NCBI RefSeq assembly: GCF_016107395.1
Contig: NZ_JAAIKO010000001.1
Location: 768,356 to 832,355 of the forward strand
Length of the DNA stretch: 64,000 nt
From: Streptomyces fildesensis
Lineage (GTDB): Bacteria > Actinomycetota > Actinomycetes > Streptomycetales > Streptomycetaceae
Direction of reading: 5' to 3'
The position numbers were made by a program, and so were the translations under genes. The notes beneath the pieces were generated by a model. The model ran no database searches and was not told where the DNA came from. It was given only the letters and a program-made list of their open reading frames with translations. Positions 34,916 to 43,305 of this stretch are shown piece by piece (the stretch's first letter is position 1; the number at the start of each line of letters is the position of its first letter).

Positions 34916-35203
34916 TTACGCGGTGCGCGCGGCGTCGTCCGCCGCGTCCTCCGCGCTCTGGCTCTTGGCGAAGTTCGCCCGGCTGCGCTCGACGCGCGCG
35001 GAGACCTGGGCCGACGCGGCATCCCGGGCGCCGCGCAGCAGCACGAAGCTCAGCGGCGCGGAGATGACGAGCGCGAGCAGCGCAACCCACAGGAGGTTGG
35101 AGCCACCGAGCCCGGCCGGCAGGATCCGCAGGGAGACCAGACCCCAGATGACCGCGAAGCAGCCGACGAAGAGGCCAAAACGCATGGCGGTGTAACGGAA
35201 CAT
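34916..35203 (-). CDS. DUF4229 small membrane protein
   Basis: This 95-residue protein has two membrane helices (about 8-25 and 36-55) and a charged cytoplasmic C-terminal tail with RGARDAASAQVSARVERSR. The start MFRYTAMRFGLFVG and overall layout match DUF4229, a small actinobacterial membrane family of unknown role. ATG 35203. It lies 29 bases downstream of the acetyltransferase gene on the same strand and is probably co-transcribed. Confidence 0.85.
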   Translation of the reverse strand: MFRYTAMRFGLFVGCFAVIWGLVSLRILPAGLGGSNLLWVALLALVISAPLSFVLLRGARDAASAQVSARVERSRANFAKSQSAEDAADDAARTA

Positions 35204-35232
35204 GCTTCCAGTGAAGCACGGCCCCCCGACGA

Positions 35233-35751
35233 TCAGTGCAGGGGGAGCCACATAGTGATGTCGTCGCGGAAGTCGTCGGCGGCGACGCGGATCGCGTCCG
35301 GTACGCGGCCGACTTCCTTGAATCCGCAGGCGGCGTAGAAGGCGTCCACGCCGGTGCCGCCGCGCACCCCGAGCCGGAGCGCGTCGAAGCCCAGGTCGCG
35401 GGCGAAGTCGACGGCCTCGGCCAGCATCCGCCGGCCGCGCCCGCCGCCCTGCAGGACCGGGTCGACCATGACGGTGACCAGCGTGCACCAGTGCCGCATC
35501 AGCCGGTGGGTGTTGAGCTTCAGGAAGACCGTGCCGACCGCCCGCCCGTCCTCGTACGCGACGAGCAGCCGCTGGGTCCCCGCGCCGACCGACTCGAACT
35601 GCCCGTCGGCGACCGGGCGTACGTCCTCGGCCTTGACCGGCGGGACGAAGCCGACCGCGCCGCCGGCGTTGGAGGCGTCGGTCCAGATCCGGAGGATCTC
35701 TTCGCGGAGGCCGGTGGACAGCTCGGGGTCACGCGCAAAGGTAAGGGTCAT
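35233..35751 (-). CDS. GNAT-family N-acetyltransferase
   Basis: The 172-residue protein has the GNAT core: VTVMVDPVLQGGGRGRRMLAE, which contains the acetyl-CoA pyrophosphate loop QGGGRG, and FYAACGFKEVG near the C-terminus. ATG 35751. The substrate cannot be told from sequence. It is followed by the DUF4229 gene and preceded by the mqnE terminator, so it has its own promoter in the short gap. Confidence 0.92.
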   Translation of the reverse strand: MTLTFARDPELSTGLREEILRIWTDASNAGGAVGFVPPVKAEDVRPVADGQFESVGAGTQRLLVAYEDGRAVGTVFLKLNTHRLMRHWCTLVTVMVDPVLQGGGRGRRMLAEAVDFARDLGFDALRLGVRGGTGVDAFYAACGFKEVGRVPDAIRVAADDFRDDITMWLPLH

Positions 35752-35813
35752 AGGTCAATGCTAGCCATTACTCCGGCGGCCCGGCAACGGGCTTCCACGG
35801 CTTGGGACAGCGC

Positions 35814-35857
35814 GAAGGCCCCGGCACCACGCACCTGCGCGTGGCACCGGGGCCTTC
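35814..35857 (-). terminator. mqnE terminator
   Basis: A long hairpin, with GAAGGCCCCGG paired to CCGGGGCCTTC, an internal CA/CA mismatch and an upper stem CCACGC/GCGTGG with loop ACCT. It begins 17 bases past the mqnE stop. Confidence 0.85.
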
Positions 35858-35874
35858 GGCGAACAGAGATGACG

Positions 35875-37038
35875 TCAGAGGCGCATCGGCTGCGGGGACT
35901 CGCGCCGTTCGGCGTTCGGCCCCGGGTACTCGCGGATGATCTCGTAGCGCGTGTTGCGCTCGACCGGCCGGAACCCGGCGTCGCGGATCAGCTCGAGGAT
36001 GTCGTCCCGGTTCAGCTTGTTCGGCGTGCCGAAGTCGTCCGCGTCATGGGTGATCTTGTACTCGACGACCGAGCCGTCCATGTCGTCCGCGCCGTGCTGC
36101 AGCGCCAGCTGGGCGGTCTGCACCCCGTGCATCACCCAGAAGACCTTGACGTGCGGCACATTGTCGAAGAGCAGCCGGGAGACGGCGAACGTCTTGAGCG
36201 CGTCCGCGCCGCTGGCCATGGTGGTGCGGGCCTGCAGCGTGTTGCGGATCTTGCCGTCCTTCATGTCCACGAAGTCGTGCTGGTACCGCAGCGGGATGAA
36301 GACCTGGAAACCGCCGGTCTCGTCCTGCAGCTCGCGCAGTCGCAGCACGTGGTCCACCCGGTGCTTCGGCTCCTCGATGTGCCCGTAGAGCATCGTCGAG
36401 GGGGTCTTGAGACCCTTGGAGTGCGCGAGACGGTGGATCCGGGACCAGTCCTCCCAGTGGGTGCGGTGGTCCACGATGTGCTGCCGGACCTCCCAGTCGA
36501 AGATCTCGGCGCCGCCGCCGGTCAGCGACTCCAGGCCCGCGTCGATCAGCTCGTCCAGGATGTCCGAGGCCGACAGACCGGAGATCGTCTCGAAGTGGTG
36601 GATCTCCGTCGCCGTGAACGCCTTCAGCGAGACGGACGGCAGCGCCTCCTTGAGGGCCTTCAGCGAGCGCGGGTAGTAGCGCCACGGCAGCGTCGGGTGC
36701 AGACCGTTGACGATGTGCAGCTCGGTGAGGTTCTCGCCCTCCATCGTCTTCGCGAGACGGACGGCCTCCTCGATGCGCATCGTGTACGCGTCCTTCTCGC
36801 CCGGCTTGCGCTGGAACGAGCAGTAGGCGCACGACGCGGTGCACACGTTCGTCATGTTGAGGTGCCGGTTGACGTTGAAGTGAACGACATCGCCGTTCTT
36901 CTTCGTCCGTACGTGGTGTGCGAGACCACCCAGCCAAGCGAGGTCGTCGGACTCGTAGAGGGCGATTCCGTCCTCACGGGTCAGCCGCTCACCCGCGTAG
37001 ACCTTCTCCTCCAGCTCACGCTTGAGTCCAGCGTCCAT
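35875..37038 (-). CDS. mqnE: Aminofutalosine synthase (radical SAM)
   Basis: The 387-residue radical SAM enzyme has the cluster motif CTASCAYC (Cys66, Cys70, Cys73), preceded by HFNVNRHLNMTN, and VNGLHPTLPWRYY in the substrate region. MqnE joins 3-enolpyruvylbenzoate and SAM to give aminofutalosine, the second step of the futalosine menaquinone pathway after MqnA. ATG 37038 follows GGAGG; a GTG/ATG-type start at 37059 is less likely. It lies downstream of the Lrp/AsnC gene on the same strand with a 72-base gap. Confidence 0.96.
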   Translation of the reverse strand: MDAGLKRELEEKVYAGERLTREDGIALYESDDLAWLGGLAHHVRTKKNGDVVHFNVNRHLNMTNVCTASCAYCSFQRKPGEKDAYTMRIEEAVRLAKTMEGENLTELHIVNGLHPTLPWRYYPRSLKALKEALPSVSLKAFTATEIHHFETISGLSASDILDELIDAGLESLTGGGAEIFDWEVRQHIVDHRTHWEDWSRIHRLAHSKGLKTPSTMLYGHIEEPKHRVDHVLRLRELQDETGGFQVFIPLRYQHDFVDMKDGKIRNTLQARTTMASGADALKTFAVSRLLFDNVPHVKVFWVMHGVQTAQLALQHGADDMDGSVVEYKITHDADDFGTPNKLNRDDILELIRDAGFRPVERNTRYEIIREYPGPNAERRESPQPMRL

Positions 37039-37110
37039 GCTGCCGCCTCCTAGTTGCATTCGACCCGACCAAAACTACTCCCCCGGTTCACGACGGCGAG
37101 CAGCCCCCGC

Positions 37111-37566
37111 TCACACCTCTTCGGGGAGCGAGCCGACCCGGTTCTCCCACTTCGTGGAGAGCACGATCGTGGTCCGGGTACGGGCCACGCCCTTCGTCCC
37201 GGACAGCCGGCGGATCGTCCGCTCCAGGCCGTCCACGTCGCCGACCCTGACCTTGAGCATGTACGAGTCGTCGCCGGCGATGAACCAGCAGTCCTCGATC
37301 TCGTCCAGGTCGCGCAGCCGGTGCGCCACGTCCTCATGGTCCGCCGCGTCGCTGAGCTGCAGCCCGACCAGGGCGGTCACGCCGAGGCCGAGCGCCACGG
37401 GCGCGACGGTGGCCCGGTAGCCGGTGATCACCCCGGCCTGCTCCAGCCGGTTGATCCGGTCGGTGACGCTGGGCCCGGAGAGCCCCACCAGCCGTCCCAG
37501 CTCCGCGTACGAGGCCCGCCCGTTCTCGCGCAGCGCCTGGATGAGCTGCCTGTCCACCGCGTCCAT
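37111..37566 (-). CDS. Lrp/AsnC-family transcriptional regulator
   Basis: This 151-residue protein has the N-terminal helix-turn-helix (about 4-50: LIQALRENGRASYAELGRLV, then SVTDRINRLE) and a C-terminal RAM domain (about 65-145) with DDSYMLKVRVGDVDGLE. Lrp/AsnC proteins are octameric regulators that sense amino acids. ATG 37566. It sits between mqnE and ubiX, all on the same strand, so it may be co-transcribed with mqnE; direct control of menaquinone genes is only inference. Confidence 0.94.
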   Translation of the reverse strand: MDAVDRQLIQALRENGRASYAELGRLVGLSGPSVTDRINRLEQAGVITGYRATVAPVALGLGVTALVGLQLSDAADHEDVAHRLRDLDEIEDCWFIAGDDSYMLKVRVGDVDGLERTIRRLSGTKGVARTRTTIVLSTKWENRVGSLPEEV

Positions 37567-37659
37567 ATGCCTGGACCCTCCCGTTCATGCATCGATTGCG
37601 CCGTGCGAACAAGAATCTAAGGCATCCGCGACCCTGCGGCCTGCGCATCAGCGCGCCGG

Positions 37660-38334
37660 TCAGGCGGAACCGGCCGATCCGAGCTCGCCTTCCCACCTGC
37701 GGTACAGCTGGTGGGGCACCGCAGCCGCGTCCAGCACCCGCCCGGCGACGAAGTCCACCAGGTCCTGGATGTGCCGGGCGCCCGCGTAGAAGGCGGGTGA
37801 CGCGGGCAGGACGACCGCGCCCGCCTCGTCGAGCGTCACCAGGTGCTTGAGCGTCTGGCCGTTCAGCGGTGTCTCGCGGACCGCGACCACCAGGGTCCTG
37901 CGCTCCTTGAGGGTGACGCTCGCCGCCCGCTGCAGCAGGTCCTTCGACAGCCCGAGCGCGACCCCCGCCACACAGGCGGTACTGGCCGGCACGATGAGCA
38001 TCCCCTTGACCGGGTAGGAACCGGAGGACGGTCCGGCCGCGAGATCACCCGCGGCCCAGAACCGGACGTCCGAGAGTTCCGCGTCCGACAGATCGAACTG
38101 CCCGTCCTTGCCGTCGGCGCCGCGCGCCAGCCAGGTCCGCAGGTCCTCGCGCCAGTGCGCGTCCCGGAACGCGTGTCCCGTCTCGTCGAGCAGCGTCAGC
38201 CGGGCGGCCCGGCTGACCACCAGGTCCACCGCCTCGCCGGCGCTCAGCAGCCCCCGGAGCACGGCGGCGGCGTACGGCGTCCCGGATGCTCCGGAGACCC
38301 CGACGATCCACGGTTTGCGCAGGCTCGTGTCCAC
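37660..38334 (-). CDS. ubiX: UbiX-family flavin prenyltransferase
   Basis: The 224-residue flavoprotein has the N-terminal VGVSGASGTPYAAAVLRGL, the PASTACVAGVALGLSKDLLQRAASVTLKE-type core (seen as VPASTACVAGV) and LVVAVRETPLN. UbiX makes prenylated FMN, the cofactor of UbiD-type decarboxylases, one of which is encoded nearby at 41423-42883. Together they remove the carboxyl group in the late futalosine pathway. GTG 38334 gives MDTSLRKPW. Divergent to it is the rhomboid gene. Confidence 0.94.
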   Translation of the reverse strand: MDTSLRKPWIVGVSGASGTPYAAAVLRGLLSAGEAVDLVVSRAARLTLLDETGHAFRDAHWREDLRTWLARGADGKDGQFDLSDAELSDVRFWAAGDLAAGPSSGSYPVKGMLIVPASTACVAGVALGLSKDLLQRAASVTLKERRTLVVAVRETPLNGQTLKHLVTLDEAGAVVLPASPAFYAGARHIQDLVDFVAGRVLDAAAVPHQLYRRWEGELGSAGSA

Positions 38335-38455
38335 CCGGCGAGCCTATCCGGCCGCCCGGGACGGCCGGCGGCGGGAGAGGGCTCTCGCCGGGAACCACTC
38401 CGGATGTCGGTGGCGTTGTCTACGGTAGGGACACATGGATCTGAGGGGGGCCTCG

Positions 38456-39094
38456 GTGAGTCACAGCTACGAACCGACCGCGGACCGATCCGCGCAGGCG
38501 AGTATCGGTCTGGCGCCGCCGCGCGGCGGAGCGAGGGTCACGGCGGCCGCCGCGCTCATGCTGGGTTGGGTGGGGCTGCTGTGGCTGCTCGAAGCCGTCG
38601 ACGTGGCGACGAACCACTCGCTCGACACCTTCGGCATCGTGCCGCGCGAGACCGGCGAGCTGCGTGACATCATCCCGGCCGCGTTCATGCACTTCGGCTT
38701 CGCCCATGTCGCGGCCAACAGCCTGCCGCTGCTCGTGCTGGGGTTCATCGCCGCGCTGCGCGGCATCCGCCGCTTCCTCAGTGTGTCCTTCGTCATCATC
38801 CTGGCCAGCGGCCTGGGCGTCTGGCTCGTCGCACCCGCCCACACCAACACGGCGGGCGCCTCCGGCGTCGTCTTCGGCCTCTTCGGCTATCTGCTGGTGC
38901 GCGGGTTCGTGGACCGGCGGCTGCTGGACATAGCCGTCGGGCTCGGCGTCGCGGTGCTCTACGGGTCGATCCTGTGGGGCGTGCTGCCCACCGCCCAGGG
39001 CGTCTCCTGGCAGGGCCACCTCTTCGGGCTGCTCGGCGGTGTCGCCTCCGCCTTCTTCTTCCGCGCGCGCACGCCCGACGGATTGATGCGATGA
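38456..39094 (+). CDS. Rhomboid-family intramembrane serine protease
   Basis: The 212-residue protein has six hydrophobic segments and the rhomboid signature: HVAANSLPLLVLG, the catalytic Ser136 in AGASGVVFGLFGYL and the catalytic His188 in WQGHLFGLLGG. Rhomboids cleave substrates inside the membrane. GTG 38456 follows GAGGGGGG at five bases; ATG 38435 is in frame but lies upstream of that ribosome-binding site. It is encoded within the menaquinone neighbourhood but no functional link is known. Confidence 0.92.
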   Translation: MSHSYEPTADRSAQASIGLAPPRGGARVTAAAALMLGWVGLLWLLEAVDVATNHSLDTFGIVPRETGELRDIIPAAFMHFGFAHVAANSLPLLVLGFIAALRGIRRFLSVSFVIILASGLGVWLVAPAHTNTAGASGVVFGLFGYLLVRGFVDRRLLDIAVGLGVAVLYGSILWGVLPTAQGVSWQGHLFGLLGGVASAFFFRARTPDGLMR

Positions 39095-39243
39095 CGGATC
39101 GACGCGCCCTGACGGATCCCCGCGCCCCGACGGATGCATGCGACGACGGGTCGATCCGCCGGAAAACCCGTTCGGGCCGAGCGGCATCCACAGCTAATCT
39201 TCAGATCTCACCCGGCGTCGAAGGCCACCGGCCGAAGGCCCGC

Positions 39244-40434
39244 TTGTTCTACGGGAGTCACCACATCAGCACCGCACACAAGGGTCTGGCCGCCATCGGC
39301 TGCGTCGCCCTCATAGCCGGCGCCTCCGCCGCCTGCGGCACCGTCCAGCAGGCCGGCGCGGCGGCGAAGGTCAAGAACGCCGTGGACAAGCTCGGCGCGC
39401 AGAAGGCGGTCACCGCGACCGTCTCCTTCGACGCCACCGCGGACCAGATCTGGACCGCGATGAAGGGCTCCGACGGCTTCACCAAGGACAACGCGAAGAT
39501 GCTCGCGGGTCTGCACGCCAAGCTCGGGCTGAGCTCGGACAAGCCACTCAAGGACGCCGCGGCCACCAAGGACGCGAAGGACGCCCCGAGCGACACGTCC
39601 TCCTTCTCCTTCCAGCTGTCCTCGGACGCCGAGGGAAAGCAGAACCTGGTCGAGATCCGGTCCATCGGCAAGAAGCTCTACCTGCGGGCCGACATCAAGG
39701 CGCTGACCGCGCTCGGCGGCGCCGCCAAGGGCGGCGACCACTCGCCGCTCGACCAGTTCCTCCCCAAGGCGGACGAGCTGCCGTCGTCGCTCGGCGTCGT
39801 CAAGGACGCGCTGGCCGGCAAGTGGATCTCGATCGACCCGGCGGCGTTCGCCGATCTCGGCAAGACCCTCGGCGGCGACAAGGGCCTCGGCAAGTCGCCG
39901 CTGCCGGTGCCGATGCCGGGTGCGTCGTCCTTCGACGCGAAGACCCAGCAGCAGCTGATCGACGCCGTCAAGAGCGCGGTCGCGCACAACGCGAAGTTCA
40001 CCGACAAGGGCAGCAGCAACGGCGTGGACCACGTCACCATGACGGTCCCGGCGGGTCAGACGGCCAAGGAGCTCGCCAAGGGCTTCGCCCCGCTGGAGAA
40101 GCAGATCCCGGGCTTCAAGGCGCCGGACGTCAGCAAGGTCCCGGCGAAGGATCTCGCCGTCGACCTGTCGATCAAGGACGGCATGCTGTCCGGGATCGCC
40201 CTGGACGTCGCCCAGTTCGACGAGAAGCCCCAGGGCAAGCTCCCGCTGACCATCGGCCTCCAGGGCGGCAGCGACCCGGTCACGGCCCCGGCCGGCGCGA
40301 GGGCGCTCACCCCGCAGGACCTCATGGGCCTGTTCATGTTCGGTGCGATGAACATGAAGGACCTGGACCTCAAGGACATGGACGTCAAGGGCCTGGACCT
40401 CAGCGGCCTGGACCAGGCGGACCTCGGCGCGTAA
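39244..40434 (+). CDS. LppX/LprG-like lipoprotein with C-terminal pentapeptide-like repeats; start codon unusual
   Basis: The product has a lipoprotein signal (GLAAIGCVALIAGASAAC) and a roughly 350-residue beta-rich domain like that of LppX/LprG-type lipid-carrying lipoproteins. The C-terminus has five-residue repeats (KDLDL, KDMDV, KGLDL, SGLDQ, ADLGA). The start is unclear. A good ribosome-binding site GGGAG (39253-39257) is followed at seven bases by ATC 39265, which would give ISTAHKGLAA. The legal start TTG 39244 lies upstream of that site, and ATG 39091 (overlapping the rhomboid stop) would bury the signal peptide. It probably acts at the outer membrane face; role unknown. Confidence 0.82.
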   Translation: MFYGSHHISTAHKGLAAIGCVALIAGASAACGTVQQAGAAAKVKNAVDKLGAQKAVTATVSFDATADQIWTAMKGSDGFTKDNAKMLAGLHAKLGLSSDKPLKDAAATKDAKDAPSDTSSFSFQLSSDAEGKQNLVEIRSIGKKLYLRADIKALTALGGAAKGGDHSPLDQFLPKADELPSSLGVVKDALAGKWISIDPAAFADLGKTLGGDKGLGKSPLPVPMPGASSFDAKTQQQLIDAVKSAVAHNAKFTDKGSSNGVDHVTMTVPAGQTAKELAKGFAPLEKQIPGFKAPDVSKVPAKDLAVDLSIKDGMLSGIALDVAQFDEKPQGKLPLTIGLQGGSDPVTAPAGARALTPQDLMGLFMFGAMNMKDLDLKDMDVKGLDLSGLDQADLGA

Positions 40435-40454
40435 CGCCCGACACCCTCGACAGC

Positions 40455-40499
40455 CACGGCCCGGCCCCGGTATCCGATGGATACCGGGGCCGGGCCGTG
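40455..40499. terminator. Very long perfect bidirectional terminator
   Basis: A perfect 21-base-pair stem has a three-base GAT loop and begins CACGGCCCGG; the arms are 40455-40475 and 40479-40499. It fills the gap between the convergent lipoprotein and mqnP genes and starts 21 bases after the lipoprotein stop. Confidence 0.9.
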
Positions 40500-40502
40500 T
40501 TC

Positions 40503-41426
40503 TCAGATACCGAGGCCGCGGACCGCGAGGTCGAGCAGCGCGCACAGGAACAGCGCGATGCCGATGAACCCGTTCACCTGGAAGAACGCCCGGTTCAGCC
40601 GGCTCAGATCGTGCGGCCGCACGATCGAGTGCTCGTACAGGAACGCACCCGCGACGATCGTCAGACCCACCCACCAGAACGCGCCCGCGCCGGTGGCGAC
40701 CCCGTACCAGGCCAGCAGGACCGTCGTGACGACATGGCAGCCGCGCGCCCCGTACAGGGCGGCGGCGACGCCGAAGCGGGCCGGGACGGACTTGACGCCG
40801 TCCGCCCGGTCGGCGGCGACGTCCTGCGAACCGAAGATCAGGTCGAAGCCGCCGATCCACACCCCGACGGCCAGCCCGAGGATCACCGCGTCCCACGACC
40901 ACTCACCGGTGACCGCGAGCCACGCACCGACCGGGCCCATCGCCTGCGCGAGGCCGAGGATCGCGTGCGGGAAGTTCGTGAACCGCTTGCCGTACGGGTA
41001 GACCACCATCGGGATGACGGCGATCGGCGCCAGCGCCAGGCACAGCGGATTGAGCAGCGCCGCGGCGCCCAGGAAGAGGACCACGGCCACCAGCGCACCG
41101 GTCCACGCGGAGCGCACCGACACCGCCCCGGTGACCAGTTCGCGCTGGGCGGTCCGCGGATTGCGGGCGTCGATCTCCCGGTCGATGATCCGGTTGCACG
41201 CCATCGCGAAGGTGCGCAGCCCCACCATCGCCACGGTGATCAGGACGAGCCGCCACCAGTGGACGGAGCCGTCCAGGTGAAACATCGCGCTGAGCGCGGC
41301 GATGTACGCGAAGGGCAGCGCGAAGATCGAGTGCTCGATCATGACGAGCCGCAGGAACGCCCTGATCCTGCCGGGCGGCGCGGGCTCCGGCGCGAAGAGG
41401 TCCGGGGTTGCGGAATCCGTGGTCAC
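40503..41426 (-). CDS. mqnP: Menaquinone biosynthesis polyprenyltransferase (UbiA family)
   Basis: The 307-residue integral membrane enzyme has about eight helices and the two Asp-rich motifs of UbiA proteins: NRIIDREIDARNPRTAQRE and FDLIFGSQDVAADRADG. It should prenylate the 6-carboxynaphthoquinol-type intermediate of the futalosine pathway. The GTG start overlaps the UbiD gene stop by four bases (GTGA), so the two are coupled. The role is assigned from gene context with mqnE, ubiX and ubiD rather than from residues unique to MqnP. Confidence 0.93.
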   Translation of the reverse strand: MTTDSATPDLFAPEPAPPGRIRAFLRLVMIEHSIFALPFAYIAALSAMFHLDGSVHWWRLVLITVAMVGLRTFAMACNRIIDREIDARNPRTAQRELVTGAVSVRSAWTGALVAVVLFLGAAALLNPLCLALAPIAVIPMVVYPYGKRFTNFPHAILGLAQAMGPVGAWLAVTGEWSWDAVILGLAVGVWIGGFDLIFGSQDVAADRADGVKSVPARFGVAAALYGARGCHVVTTVLLAWYGVATGAGAFWWVGLTIVAGAFLYEHSIVRPHDLSRLNRAFFQVNGFIGIALFLCALLDLAVRGLGI

Positions 41427-42883
41427 GAGAGGCCGTACTCCTTCCAGCGCCGGTCGACCTTCGCGGCCGTCTCCGGATCGGAGACCACCATCTCGGGCCA
41501 GCCGCCGTCGCGCGTGTACCCCTCCTCGGGGAGCTTACGGGTCGCGTCGATGCCCGCCTTGCCGCCCCAGAACTGCTGGTAGGAGGCGTGGTCGAGGTGG
41601 TCGACCGGCCCTTCGACGACCGTCAGGTCGCGGCCGTAGTCGGTGTTGCCGAGCGCGCGCCAGGCGACCTCGTGCAGGTCGTGCACATCGCAGTCGGCGT
41701 CCACGATGATGATCAGCTTCGTCAGCGACATCATGTGCGCGCCCCAGATCGCGTGCATCGTCTTCTGGGCGTGCTTCGGGTACTTCTTGTCGATCGAGAC
41801 GATCGCGCAGTTGTGGAAGCCGCCCGCCTCCGGCAGGTGGTAGTCCACGATGTCCGGCACGATGATCTTCAGCAGCGGCAGGAAGAACCGCTCGGTGGCC
41901 CGGCCCAGTGGCCCGTCCTCCGTCGGCGGCCGGCCCACCACGATCGACTGCAGCAGCGGCCGCTTCCGCATCGTCACACAGTCGATGGTCAGCGCCGGGA
42001 ACGGCTCCTGCGGGGTGTAGAAGCCGGTGTGGTCGCCGAACGGCCCCTCGGGAAGCGTCTTCCCGGGCTCCAGCCAGCCCTCCAGCACGACCTCGGCGTT
42101 GGCCGGGACCTGGAGCGGGACGGTCTTGCAGTCCACCATCTCCACCCGCTTGCCCTGCACGAAGCCCGCGAACAGGTACTCGTCGATGTCGCCGGGCAGC
42201 GGCGCGGTCGACGCGTACGTCACCGCGGGCGGGCAGCCGAAGGCGATGGCGACCGGCAGCCGCTCACCGCGCCGCTCGGCCACCTTGTAGTGGTTGCGGC
42301 TGTCCTTGTGGATCTGCCAGTGCATCCCGATGGTGTTCCGGTCGTGCCGCTGCAACCGGTACAGGCCCAGGTTGCGCACCCCGGACTCCGGGTCCTTGGT
42401 GTGCGTCAGCCCGAGGTTGAAGAACGAGCCGCCGTCCTCCGGCCAGGTGAACAGCGCGGGCAGCGCGTCCAGGTCCACGTCGTCGCCCCGCAGCACGACC
42501 TCCTGCACGGGCGCGTCGCCGGACTTCACCTTCTTCGGCGGCACGTGCGTCATCCCGGCGAGCTTGCCGAACGCCTCCCGCACGCCGGTGAAGCCGTGCG
42601 GCAGCTCCGGCTTCAGCAGCCCGGCGATCTTGTCGCTGATGTCGCTGTACGCCTGCAGCCCGAGGGACTTCAGCATCCGCCGGTCGGTCCCGAACACGTT
42701 CATCGCGAGCGGCATCGACGACCCGCGCACGTTCTCGAAGAGCAGCGCGGGGCCGCCCGCCTTGTTCACGCGGTCGGTGATCTCGCCGACCTCCAGATAC
42801 GGGTCGACCTCGGCCTTGATCCGCTTGAGGTCGCCGTCCTTCTCCAGGGCCCTCAGGAAGGATCGAAGATCGTCGTAAGCCAT
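41423..42883 (-). CDS. Menaquinone biosynthesis decarboxylase (UbiD family)
   Basis: The 486-residue protein matches UbiD decarboxylases over its whole length: [19 protein letters not shown] at the start, [13 protein letters not shown] in the prenyl-FMN site and [14 protein letters not shown]. UbiD enzymes use prenylated FMN, made by UbiX (37660-38334), to decarboxylate aromatic acids. In this context it acts on the prenylated or free carboxynaphthoquinol. ATG 42883. Its stop overlaps the mqnP start. Confidence 0.94.
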   Translation of the reverse strand: MAYDDLRSFLRALEKDGDLKRIKAEVDPYLEVGEITDRVNKAGGPALLFENVRGSSMPLAMNVFGTDRRMLKSLGLQAYSDISDKIAGLLKPELPHGFTGVREAFGKLAGMTHVPPKKVKSGDAPVQEVVLRGDDVDLDALPALFTWPEDGGSFFNLGLTHTKDPESGVRNLGLYRLQRHDRNTIGMHWQIHKDSRNHYKVAERRGERLPVAIAFGCPPAVTYASTAPLPGDIDEYLFAGFVQGKRVEMVDCKTVPLQVPANAEVVLEGWLEPGKTLPEGPFGDHTGFYTPQEPFPALTIDCVTMRKRPLLQSIVVGRPPTEDGPLGRATERFFLPLLKIIVPDIVDYHLPEAGGFHNCAIVSIDKKYPKHAQKTMHAIWGAHMMSLTKLIIIVDADCDVHDLHEVAWRALGNTDYGRDLTVVEGPVDHLDHASYQQFWGGKAGIDATRKLPEEGYTRDGGWPEMVVSDPETAAKVDRRWKEYGLS

Positions 42884-42971
42884 GCCGTCCAGTATCCGCC
42901 ACGCACTACCCTGTACCCGTCACCGGGCCCCTGTCGCGGCCCGTCTTCCGGCTCAGGGGGGCTCTTCCGCC

Positions 42972-43250
42972 ATGGTCAGGTATCTACCGTTCCTGCTGGT
43001 GCTCGCGCTGTGGATCTACGCGTTCATCGACTGCCTGAACACTCCGGAGGAGGAGGTCCGCGGGCTGCCGAAGGTGGTGTGGGTGATCATCATCCTGCTC
43101 TTCGGCGAGGTCCTCGTCGGACCGATCGCCTGGCTCGTCGCGGGCCGCAACCGCCGCCGCGCGCCCGCGCGCCCGCAGTGGGTCGCGCCGGACGACAACC
43201 CGGACTTCCTCAAGGGATTGAAGGACGACACCCCGCCGTCCGGCAGCTGA
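42972..43250 (+). CDS. PLDc_N domain small membrane protein
   Basis: A 92-residue protein with two membrane helices (about 4-20 and 33-55). The motifs [20 protein letters not shown] and [15 protein letters not shown] are typical of the phospholipase D nuclease N-terminal (PLDc_N) family, usually found as small stand-alone membrane proteins in actinomycetes. ATG 42972 follows AGGGGGG; a longer frame starts at 42882 but overlaps the divergent ubiD start. The function is unknown. Confidence 0.88.
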   Translation: MVRYLPFLLVLALWIYAFIDCLNTPEEEVRGLPKVVWVIIILLFGEVLVGPIAWLVAGRNRRRAPARPQWVAPDDNPDFLKGLKDDTPPSGS

Positions 43251-43254
43251 GCGC

Positions 43255-43286
43255 CGGCCGGGCCGCCCCGGGGGGAGCGGCCGGCC
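43255..43286. terminator. Bidirectional terminator, PLDc_N gene / ccsB
   Basis: GGCCGGGCCGC pairs with GCGGCCGGCC (one bulged G) around a C/G-rich loop. It lies between the convergent PLDc_N gene and the cytochrome c maturation operon. Confidence 0.7.
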
Positions 43287-43305
43287 GGACCAGGACCCTG
43301 TGGCG

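Noticed and set aside
42882..42971. N-terminal extension of the PLDc_N gene
   Set aside because: It overlaps the divergent ubiD start, is not membrane-like and ignores the good ribosome-binding site before ATG 42972.
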